Below, in pieces: positions 49,373 through 55,365 of a stretch of DNA of 55,365 bases. The translations under genes and the position numbers were made by a program. Below the pieces are notes generated by a model that was not told where the DNA came from, made no database searches, and worked only from the letters and a program-made list of their open reading frames with translations. The DNA is from Pseudomonadota bacterium (GTDB taxonomy: Bacteria; Pseudomonadota; Alphaproteobacteria; Rhizobiales; Xanthobacteraceae). The stretch's first letter is position 1. The number at the start of each line of letters is the position of its first letter. The DNA is taken from the NCBI GenBank assembly GCA_023451825.1, contig JAEXYA010000042.1:1-55365 (forward strand). The letters are read 5' to 3'.

Positions 49373-50314
49373 ATGTCAGGCATCCATCACGTCACCGCCA
49401 TCGCCGGCCCCGCGCTGCGCAATTTCGATTTCTATACCCGCGCGCTGGGCCTGCGCTTCGTCAAGAAGACGGTCAATTTCGACGATCCCGGCACCTATCA
49501 CTTCTACTACGGCGACGAGACCGGAAAGCCGGGCACGATCCTGACTTTCTTCCCGTGGGAGCATGCCGCACCCGGTCGCGGTGGCGTCGGCCAGACCCAG
49601 CAGACCGCATTCCGCGTGCCGGCCAGTTCGCTCGGCTACTGGACGCATCGCTTCATCGCGCAGGGCATCGCCCATGAGGCGCTCGAAAAGCGTTTTGGCG
49701 AGAGCGTGCTGCCGTTCACCGATCCGGACGGCATGAGCCTCGCGCTCGTGGGCGTCCCGGGTGCGGAGAATGAAGCGGGCTGGAGCAATGGCGATATCCC
49801 CGCCGAGCACGCCATCCGCGGCTTCCATGGCGTGACGCTGCTGCTGGAGAAGGCCGAGAAGACGAGCGCGATCCTTACCGACGTGTTCGGCTTCAAGGAA
49901 GTCGCCCGCGAGGGCTCGATCATCCGCCTCACCGGCGATTCCGTCGAAGGCAATGTGGTCGATATCTACGAGGCCGGCGGTTTCCTGCCGGGTCGCCAGG
50001 GTCGCGGTTCGGTGCATCACGTCGCCTTCCGCGCCAAGGACGATGCCGAGCAGGCCGAGATGAGCCGCAAGCTTGTCGAGGCACATGGCCAGCACGTGAC
50101 GGAGCAGAAGGATCGCAACTACTTCCGCTCGGTCTATTTCCGCGAACCCGGCGGCGTGCTGTTCGAAATCGCCACCGACGACCCCGGCTTTGCCGTGGAC
50201 GAGCCCGTCGAGTCTCTCGGCGAAGACCTGAAGCTGCCGGCTTTCCTCGAGAAGCATCGCAGCGAGATCGAGGGCGTGTTGCCGCCGCTCACAACGAATG
50301 AGGTATCGGCATGA
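49373..50314 (+). CDS. Ring-cleavage-dioxygenase-like VOC protein (MhqO-like)
   Basis: 313 aa from ATG 49373 (GGAG 8 nt upstream); ATG 49346 (GGAGAG 5 nt upstream) is also plausible. Two glyoxalase-fold modules. Metal ligands are visible: His in IHHVTAI, His in VHHVAFRA, Glu in YFREPGGVLFEIATDDPGF, the 2-His-1-carboxylate facial triad of extradiol dioxygenases. The sequence pattern and length match MhqO/LinE-like proteins that detoxify hydroquinones. The next gene overlaps by 4 bp and encodes the MhqD-like partner. A LysR gene is divergent. Confidence 0.9.
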   Translation: MSGIHHVTAIAGPALRNFDFYTRALGLRFVKKTVNFDDPGTYHFYYGDETGKPGTILTFFPWEHAAPGRGGVGQTQQTAFRVPASSLGYWTHRFIAQGIAHEALEKRFGESVLPFTDPDGMSLALVGVPGAENEAGWSNGDIPAEHAIRGFHGVTLLLEKAEKTSAILTDVFGFKEVAREGSIIRLTGDSVEGNVVDIYEAGGFLPGRQGRGSVHHVAFRAKDDAEQAEMSRKLVEAHGQHVTEQKDRNYFRSVYFREPGGVLFEIATDDPGFAVDEPVESLGEDLKLPAFLEKHRSEIEGVLPPLTTNEVSA

Positions 50315-50952
50315 CCGACCTGTCTCACATCCATCGCTTCGTGCCGGGCAACCGGCACGAAGCCACGCCCCTCTTGCTGCTGCATGGCACGGGTGGCGAC
50401 GAGAATGATCTCTTGCCGCTCGGCCAGGCGGTCGCGCCCGGCGTATCGCTGCTGTCGCCACGTGGCCAGGTGCTCGAGAACGGCATGCCGCGCTTCTTCC
50501 GCCGGTTGGCGGAAGGTGTGTTCGATGAAGACGATCTGCGCCACCGTGCCAATGCGCTTGCGGATTTCGTGAATGATGCCCGCAAGCGTTACGACCTGCC
50601 GGCACCTGTCGCGCTCGGCTACTCGAACGGTGCGAATATCGCCGCAGCGGTGCTGCAATTGCGACCGGAGATTTTCGCCGGCGCGATCCTGTTGCGGGCC
50701 ATGGTGCCGCTGAGTGATCCGCCTGCGGTCAAGCTGGCCGGCAAGCCGGTGCTGATCGTTTCGGGGCAGTTCGATCCGATCATTCCGGCGAGCAATGCGC
50801 AGCGATTGGCGGTTGAACTGGCGAAGGCCGGTGCCGATGTGCAGCATCGCACGCTGCCGATCGGGCATCAGCTGTCGCAGGCGGATTTGACCGTGGCGCA
50901 GGAATGGTTGCGCGGCATCGACACCTCGCGCTCCAACAACGCAGCTGCATGA
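50311..50952 (+). CDS. Alpha/beta hydrolase, phospholipase/carboxylesterase family (MhqD-like)
   Basis: 213 aa. Start overlaps the preceding stop (ATGA). Triad: nucleophile Ser105 (GYSNGANI), Asp155 (SGQFDPIIP) and His186 (GHQLS). LLLLHGTGGDENDLLPLGQAVAPGVSLLSPRGQV fits the phospholipase/carboxylesterase family, with MhqD as the characterised companion of MhqO. In Bacillus both genes are induced by quinones and catechols, where MhqD is proposed to hydrolyse ring-cleavage products. The overlap with the dioxygenase-like gene supports joint function. Confidence 0.9.
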   Translation: MTDLSHIHRFVPGNRHEATPLLLLHGTGGDENDLLPLGQAVAPGVSLLSPRGQVLENGMPRFFRRLAEGVFDEDDLRHRANALADFVNDARKRYDLPAPVALGYSNGANIAAAVLQLRPEIFAGAILLRAMVPLSDPPAVKLAGKPVLIVSGQFDPIIPASNAQRLAVELAKAGADVQHRTLPIGHQLSQADLTVAQEWLRGIDTSRSNNAAA

Positions 50953-50956
50953 AACG

Positions 50957-50990
50957 ACTGAACGCTCCGCTCACAGGCGGAGCGTTCAGT
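50957..50990. terminator. 14-bp perfect hairpin between convergent genes
   Basis: ACTGAACGCTCCGC (50957-50970) and GCGGAGCGTTCAGT (50977-50990) enclose a 6-nt loop. It lies between the MhqD-like gene and the convergent TPP enzyme gene, so it may end both transcripts. T-tracts on either side are poor, so termination may be Rho-assisted. Confidence 0.65.
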
Positions 50991-50998
50991 CTCTGACA

Positions 50999-52711
50999 CT
51001 ACAAATTCGCCGATCCAAAAATCTCGCGATACCAATCTGCAATAAGTTTCGGATTGATGCGCCCATCGACGATGAAGACGCCTTGCGCGCCGGCCTCGAC
51101 CCAGCGCTTCACGGCATCGAGATCATCCAGCGTCTTCACCACACAGCCATCGGCGCCATAGCCGCGCGCAATTGCCGCGAAATCGGTGACCGGGAATTGC
51201 ACCATCGCGGCGGAATATCCCTCCGGCACGAAGTGATGCACCTCGGCGCTGTACGCGCTGTCATTGTAGATGAAGATGCAGATGCGCCGCTTCAACCGGA
51301 CCGCCGTTTCCAGCTCCGCGATCGACATCAGAAACCCGCCATCGCCGACGGCCAACACCGTCAGCCGATCCGGTTGCGTCACCGCGGCGCCGATGGCGCC
51401 GGCGAGACCGAGACCGATGGACTGGAAGGCGATCGGGATGCACCAGCCGCGATGATCGGGCACCGACAGATAACGCGCCACCCAGCCGACGAAATGGCCG
51501 CCATCGACCACGACGGTACGATCCTTCGGCAGCAGATCATCCATCGCCTTGCTCAGTGTGCGCGGATCGATGTGCTCGCCACTGCTGGTGTCCTCGAAAG
51601 GCGCGTTGCGATTGCTCTTGCTGTCGATGACGGCCGCAACTTCCGGCGTGCGCCAGCCAATCCCCGCGACATCATCCGCCGACAGCGCCTCCAGCAGTGC
51701 CGTCGTCACCTGCGCGGCATCGCCTTCAAGTTCGAGATCGACCGGGCGATGCTTGCCGATACGACCCTGCTCCACATCGATCTGCACCAGCTGCGCGTGA
51801 TCGTCGATCAGCTTTCCCTTTTTCGTCGTCCACATATTCAGCGACATGCCGAAGGCCAGGATCATGTCGCTTTGCGCGATCAATTCTGCCGCCGCCGGTG
51901 ACGAGAAGCCGCCAGCAATGCCGAGATTCCACGGATGGCCAGAGAACATGCCGTGTGCCTGGATCGAGGTCGCGAGCAGCGCGCCGAGCTTGTCGGCGAG
52001 TTCGACCAGCAAGGGCTGCGCATCGGCAACCACAGCGCCGTGACCGGCAAGGATCAACGGCCGGCGCGACGTGCGGATCGTTGCGACCAGTTCAGCAAGC
52101 TTCTCTGCATGAAGCGTCCGACGCGGCATCAGCGGCGGATGCCGCTTGCCCATGGTCGCGCTGACAGACATGTCCTGGACATCGATGGGCAGGCTGAGCA
52201 CCACCGGCTTGCGCTCCCGGATCGCGCGCGCCGCCGCATTCCAGGTTTCGAGATAAGCCGTCTGCGGGTCCGCGATTTGCCGCCATTCGCCGCCGACGGC
52301 ATGCACGAGTTCGGACTGATTAAAAGCAAAAGCCGATTGCTTGTCACCGGTGACGACATCGCCCGCCAGCACGAGCAACGGCGTGTCGCTCTTGGCGGCC
52401 TCGCCGATGCCGGTGATCGCATTGGTGAGACCCGGGCCTGCGGTGACGCTGACCACAACAAGGTCGCGCGTCAGTCGGGCCGCGACATCGGCCATGCTTA
52501 CCGCACCGCCTTCATGGCGCGCGGCGATGAAGTCGACGCCGAGATCGGTAAGCCCCAAGGTCACCTTGAAATTGGCGCCACCGACCAGGCCGAAACAGCG
52601 CTTGGCACCGATATCGGCAATCGCGCGGGCCACGGCGCGCCATACGGGAATGGAGTCGGGCACGTCTGCAACCTCGGCTCGGGGTAATCTGGCGGCGGAA
52701 GACGATGTCAT
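50999..52711 (-). CDS. Thiamine-diphosphate-dependent enzyme (acetolactate synthase-like)
   Basis: 570 aa from ATG 52711. Three-domain ThDP fold: the PYR domain with the catalytic Glu67 (ARHEGGAVSMAD), the central domain (about 200-340) and the PP domain with the ThDP motif GDGGFLMSIAELETAVRLKRRICIFIYNDSAYSAE. Similar enzymes include acetolactate synthase, benzoylformate and indolepyruvate decarboxylases; the substrate-channel residues do not let me choose. No small regulatory subunit gene is present, arguing against the biosynthetic acetolactate synthase. A palindrome TTTAGGCCTAAA lies 60 bp upstream. It is not in an operon here. Confidence 0.9.
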   Translation of the reverse strand: MTSSSAARLPRAEVADVPDSIPVWRAVARAIADIGAKRCFGLVGGANFKVTLGLTDLGVDFIAARHEGGAVSMADVAARLTRDLVVVSVTAGPGLTNAITGIGEAAKSDTPLLVLAGDVVTGDKQSAFAFNQSELVHAVGGEWRQIADPQTAYLETWNAAARAIRERKPVVLSLPIDVQDMSVSATMGKRHPPLMPRRTLHAEKLAELVATIRTSRRPLILAGHGAVVADAQPLLVELADKLGALLATSIQAHGMFSGHPWNLGIAGGFSSPAAAELIAQSDMILAFGMSLNMWTTKKGKLIDDHAQLVQIDVEQGRIGKHRPVDLELEGDAAQVTTALLEALSADDVAGIGWRTPEVAAVIDSKSNRNAPFEDTSSGEHIDPRTLSKAMDDLLPKDRTVVVDGGHFVGWVARYLSVPDHRGWCIPIAFQSIGLGLAGAIGAAVTQPDRLTVLAVGDGGFLMSIAELETAVRLKRRICIFIYNDSAYSAEVHHFVPEGYSAAMVQFPVTDFAAIARGYGADGCVVKTLDDLDAVKRWVEAGAQGVFIVDGRINPKLIADWYREIFGSANL

Positions 52712-52770
52712 GCGGCACTCTGCTGGAAGCAATAAGGGTCGCGACAATCATTCAAGGATCGGGCCAGAAG

Positions 52771-52782
52771 TTTAGGCCTAAA
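52771..52782 (-). promoter_or_regulatory. TTTAGGCCTAAA palindrome upstream of the TPP enzyme gene
   Basis: A perfect 12-bp palindrome 60 bp before the start codon of the gene ending at 52711. Its position suits an operator. Recognised regulator unknown. Confidence 0.35.
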
Positions 52783-52905
52783 GGAATCTAACAGTATCCG
52801 CGCATGCGTGTCATCAGATGATCGTGAGACGACAAAACGCCGCCACTGCCCGCGCGGGCAATGACGGTTTGCGATGCAACAGGCGCGTATGCGGGCAGAT
52901 TTGCC

Positions 52906-53229
52906 TTAGGCCCTGCCGGCTGCCGCCATGCTGAGCAGGTCATCGATGCGGCGCGGAGCGGCGCCGTCTTCGAGCGAGGCACGCATGATCTCGATATCCG
53001 TGATCGGCTGCGGACGCCAGCCACAGGGGCAACCGCCATCCTGATGGGCAGCCGCGACTTCGCGATAGGTCTGGCCGAGGGCCGAGGCCAAGAGCTTCAT
53101 CACCACATCGGGCGGCAGGCGCGAACTGTCCAGCACGCGGCAGAACGTCGTCATGATCGCCTGGTTGAGATAGGTCTGCGCCGAATGTTCGTCGGTGATA
53201 TCGGCGGCTTTGACCGGCTGTGGCAGCAT
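52906..53229 (-). CDS. Hypothetical protein with a C-P-C motif
   Basis: 107 aa from ATG 53229, preceded by GAAGGGA. I recognise no family. The first half looks helical (AQTYLNQAIMTTFCRVLDSSRLPPDVVMKLLASALGQTYREVAAAHQ); the second has GGCPCGWRPQP, in which the two Cys might bind a metal, then a helical end. Opposite-strand frames across this region show less protein-like composition. A palindromic repeat (53338-53423) separates it from fbp upstream on the same strand, so it probably has its own promoter. Confidence 0.65.
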   Translation of the reverse strand: MLPQPVKAADITDEHSAQTYLNQAIMTTFCRVLDSSRLPPDVVMKLLASALGQTYREVAAAHQDGGCPCGWRPQPITDIEIMRASLEDGAAPRRIDDLLSMAAAGRA

Positions 53230-53337
53230 GAGCTTTCCCTTCGCGACCCCGCCGCCTGTCTAGGCTTTGGGACCGTGCCGCTCAACCGGTTTCGGGGCTC
53301 GGCGATTAGAAGGTGTGTAGCTTTGAATGGCTCGAAT

Positions 53338-53423
53338 GTAGGGCGGATGAGCGAAGCGTCATCCGCTGCGGAGTTTCAGCTATGAGCTCGGTCGGCGGAT
53401 GACGCTTCGCTCATCCGCCCTAC
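53338..53423. repeat. GTAGGGCGGATGAGCGAAGCG palindromic repeat
   Basis: An 86-bp element with perfectly inverted ends of about 29 bp. Each arm is itself a hairpin (GCGGATGA-gcgaagcg-TCATCCGC), so the DNA can fold as two small hairpins or a long one. It lies between the fbp stop and the next gene on the same strand. It is the third variant of the GTAGG(G/A)-type repeats in the window. Confidence 0.88.
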
Positions 53424-53442
53424 GGCAGCGTCAAAAGTGTAG

Positions 53443-54450
53443 TTATTCCGCCGCCTGCACGGACACGGCATCCGCATCGCGATGCAACGCCTCGAGACAG
53501 GCGACTTCGTTTGTCGAGCCCATGATCAGCGGGATGCGCTGATGGATCGCCGTCGGCGCCACATCGAGAATGCGCTGCCGGCCTGTCGTCGCTGCACCAC
53601 CCGCCTGTTCGACGATGAAGGCCATCGGATGCGCTTCATAGACGAGGCGCAGACGGCCGTCGCTGTAGCCGGCGCGCGCATCGCCCGGATACAAGAACAC
53701 GCCGCCGCGCACGAGAATGCGATAGACTTCGGCGACCAGCGCCGCGATCCAGCGCATGTTGAAGTTCTTCGCCTTCACGCCGTCCTTGCCGGCGAGGCAC
53801 TGATCGACGAAATCACGCACCGGAGATTCCCAGTGGCGATGGTTCGAGGCGTTGATGGCGTATTCGGCGCAGTCGGCTGCGATCTGCACATGGGCGCGGA
53901 TCTGCTTGTAGCTGCGCGTCGCGCGGTCCAGCGTAAAGATGTGAACGCCGTCGCCGAGCGTCAGCACCAGCGAGGTCTGCGGACCGTAGACGACGAAGCC
54001 CGCGGCAACCTGCGTATGGCCCGGCGACGTGAACGGCGCCTGCCCTGCCACGGATGGCACGATCGAGAAGATCGTGCCGACGGTCATGTTGGTCTCGATA
54101 TTCGACGAGCCGTCGAGCGGATCATAGGCGATGTCGATGAGACCGCCGCCGTCGCGGATATCAGCCGACTCGGCTTCCTCGGATGCGAGCGCACCCCAGG
54201 CGACATCCTTCAGCGCGGCGCGGATCATGTCGTCGGCGCGGACGTCGAGATCCTTCTGCACATCGCCATCGGCATTCTCGCTGCCCTGCGCGGCGCCGGT
54301 GATGCCGGCGAGTGCGCCGCGGCTGATCAGTTCCGAAATCTCGATGGATGCCGTCGCGATGGCATCGACTGCAGCCGCGGTGGCCTGGCGGAGCGGGTCC
54401 GTGCCGGCGAAAGTGGCGGTGTGGCGGAACAGGTCGAGCGGGGCGGTCAT
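53443..54450 (-). CDS. fbp: Class 1 fructose-1,6-bisphosphatase
   Basis: 335 aa from ATG 54450, preceded by CCGGAGA; a longer frame from 54579 is unnecessary. It converts fructose-1,6-bisphosphate to fructose-6-phosphate in gluconeogenesis and the Calvin cycle. Metal-site blocks are present: ALASEEAES (metal-binding Glu), IDIAYDPLDGSSNIETNMTVGTIFSI (the D-P-L-D-G-S motif) and MAFIVEQAGGAATTG near the C terminus. Length matches class 1 enzymes. In these bacteria an fbp-type gene may lie with Calvin-cycle genes, but none are seen here. Confidence 0.95.
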   Translation of the reverse strand: MTAPLDLFRHTATFAGTDPLRQATAAAVDAIATASIEISELISRGALAGITGAAQGSENADGDVQKDLDVRADDMIRAALKDVAWGALASEEAESADIRDGGGLIDIAYDPLDGSSNIETNMTVGTIFSIVPSVAGQAPFTSPGHTQVAAGFVVYGPQTSLVLTLGDGVHIFTLDRATRSYKQIRAHVQIAADCAEYAINASNHRHWESPVRDFVDQCLAGKDGVKAKNFNMRWIAALVAEVYRILVRGGVFLYPGDARAGYSDGRLRLVYEAHPMAFIVEQAGGAATTGRQRILDVAPTAIHQRIPLIMGSTNEVACLEALHRDADAVSVQAAE

Positions 54451-54605
54451 CAGGTCTCCGGAAACGGCAGGTTTGGCCGCCGTTCTGGCATGTCCGGGCG
54501 CCACGCGACAAGGCTGGAACCGCTCTAACCCACGGAAACTTGTGACATTTCCCGCAGCTGCTATGGTGCCGGCCGGCATTTGCAGACGCCCATACCGGAG
54601 ATACC

Positions 54606-55274
54606 ATGACGACGCACCAGCCCACCGCGCCAGCCAGCGTCGTGACCGACCTCTATCTTTCCACCAAGACCCTGCATACCGAGGCCGAGCGCTCCGGCAT
54701 CATCCGCGACATGCTGCGCGGCGAGGCCAGCCGCGAGGGTTATATTTTGTTGCAGCGAAACCTGCTGCCGGCCTATCAGGCGCTGGAAGCCGGGCTCGAA
54801 GCCCATCGCGATCATCCTCTGCTCGCCACCCTTGCCGCCTATCGGCTTGATCGCGCGACTGCGCTGAAGGCCGATCTCGAGGCGCTATGTGGCGGCGACT
54901 TTGCGCAGGTGCCGGTGCTCGCCGAAGGCACGGCTTACGCCAAGCGCATCGAGGATGCTGCGAAGGGCGATGGTGAACTGCTGATCGCCCACGCCTATAC
55001 GCGCTATCTCGGCGATCTCTCGGGCGGCCAGATTCTCAAGCGGCTGCTCGCCAAGAAGCCGGGCCTGACGCCGAGCGAACTGACCTTCTACGATTTTCCG
55101 GCTTATGCCGATCTCGGCGCGCTGAAGAACGACTATCGCAACGCGCTGGATGATGCCGGCAAGCGCGCGGTGAATCCGCAGGCGATCGTCGATGAAGGCT
55201 CGGTGGCGTTTCAGCTCAACACCGATATTTCGTGGGCAGTGCAGAGCGCGATCGAAGGTGCGCCTGCTAGCTGA
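54606..55274 (+). CDS. Heme oxygenase (biliverdin-producing)
   Basis: 222 aa from ATG 54606 with CCGGAGAT upstream. It opens the heme ring to biliverdin, CO and Fe2+. The proximal heme ligand is His24 (LSTKTLHTEAER) and the distal helix carries AHAYTRYLGDLSGGQILKRLL, the hallmark of the HO-1-like family, with the glycines that bend above the heme. In related bacteria such enzymes serve heme-iron use or provide biliverdin for bacteriophytochromes. It is divergent from fbp with 155 bp between; no phytochrome or heme-uptake gene is visible. Confidence 0.93.
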   Translation: MTTHQPTAPASVVTDLYLSTKTLHTEAERSGIIRDMLRGEASREGYILLQRNLLPAYQALEAGLEAHRDHPLLATLAAYRLDRATALKADLEALCGGDFAQVPVLAEGTAYAKRIEDAAKGDGELLIAHAYTRYLGDLSGGQILKRLLAKKPGLTPSELTFYDFPAYADLGALKNDYRNALDDAGKRAVNPQAIVDEGSVAFQLNTDISWAVQSAIEGAPAS

Positions 55275-55280
55275 TGGGAA

Positions 55281-55363
55281 TGTAGGGTGGGCAAAGCGCA
55301 GCGTGCCCACCTTCCCTTTCACAGCACGTGATGGTGGGCACGCTGCGCTTTGCCCACCCTACA
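55281..55363. repeat. TGTAGGGTGGGCAAAGCG palindromic repeat
   Basis: An 83-bp copy of the family at 5997 and 35122 with arms TGTAGGGTGGGCAAAGCGCAGCGTGCCCACC and the inverse. It starts 6 bp after the heme oxygenase stop and probably ends that transcript. It is the cleanest copy in the window. Confidence 0.9.
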
Positions 55364-55365
55364 GA

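Noticed and set aside
50999..52711. Biosynthetic acetolactate synthase (ilvB)
   Set aside because: No ilvN-like small subunit and no branched-chain amino acid genes nearby; called only ThDP-dependent enzyme.
5997..55363. CRISPR array from the many repeats
   Set aside because: Copies are single, far apart, internally palindromic and lack regular spacers; no cas genes.

Overview
The window is a GC-rich chromosomal segment of an alphaproteobacterium, most likely of the Bradyrhizobium/Rhodopseudomonas/Tardiphaga/Afipia group (Nitrobacteraceae). Reasons: base and codon use, the protein families present, and dispersed palindromic elements of the type that litters intergenic DNA in that group (GTAGGATGGGTTGAGCG..., TGTAGGGTGGGCAAAGCG..., GTAGGGCGGATGAGCG..., CGTCATTGCGAG..., CCCTCATGGTGAGGAGCG...). 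I see no integrase, transposase, CRISPR array or plasmid function. This reads as ordinary chromosome with several accessory metabolic cassettes.

Layout. 1-1316: 5' end of a TonB-dependent receptor and an AraC regulator. 1464-3949: HPP/CBS membrane protein, a small ORF and a LysR regulator. 3965-7072: tctA-tctB-tctC tripartite tricarboxylate transporter. 7406-8586: two VOC-fold proteins and tRNA-Met. 8581-16572: the most unusual locus. A divergent tandem alpha/beta-hydrolase faces a tight five-gene operon: carrier protein, acyl-CoA-dehydrogenase-like flavoprotein, a tRNA-synthetase-like amino acid:[carrier protein] ligase, a DUF1839 protein and a cytoplasmic GH2-like protein. 16612-25948: AidB-like flavoprotein, two SDRs, two LysR regulators, GNAT and DUF1127 proteins, an MFS citrate-type transporter, a secreted metallo-beta-lactamase-fold protein and a CinA-like amidase. 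26036-35119: complete peptide-type ABC importer carrying an amidase and its AtzG-like small partner, plus a second, divergent substrate-binding protein. 35206-42822: GH13 glucosidase, small Arg/Asp/Tyr-rich exported protein, arginase, glgX and an ABC-2 exporter. 43086-48184: Crp/Fnr regulator, chemoreceptor and a UvrD-type helicase. 48181-55274: LysR regulator divergent from a MhqO/MhqD-like quinone-detoxification pair, a thiamine-diphosphate enzyme, a hypothetical protein, fructose-1,6-bisphosphatase and heme oxygenase.

How the genes work together. At 10736-16572 the ligase would load a small amino acid onto the phosphopantetheine of the adjacent carrier protein. The flavoprotein could then oxidise the tethered residue. 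The divergent tandem hydrolase has Cys in place of the nucleophilic Ser of its second domain, as in known aminoacyl-shuttling transferases, and might move the residue to an acceptor. The product is unknown and no ribosomal or NRPS assembly line is present. At 26036-33309 the importer and the amidase/AtzG pair suggest uptake plus hydrolysis of an amide-containing substrate. Most palindromic repeats sit at 3' ends between convergent genes, but one lies inside the tct operon and one fills the LysR/MhqO divergent promoter region.
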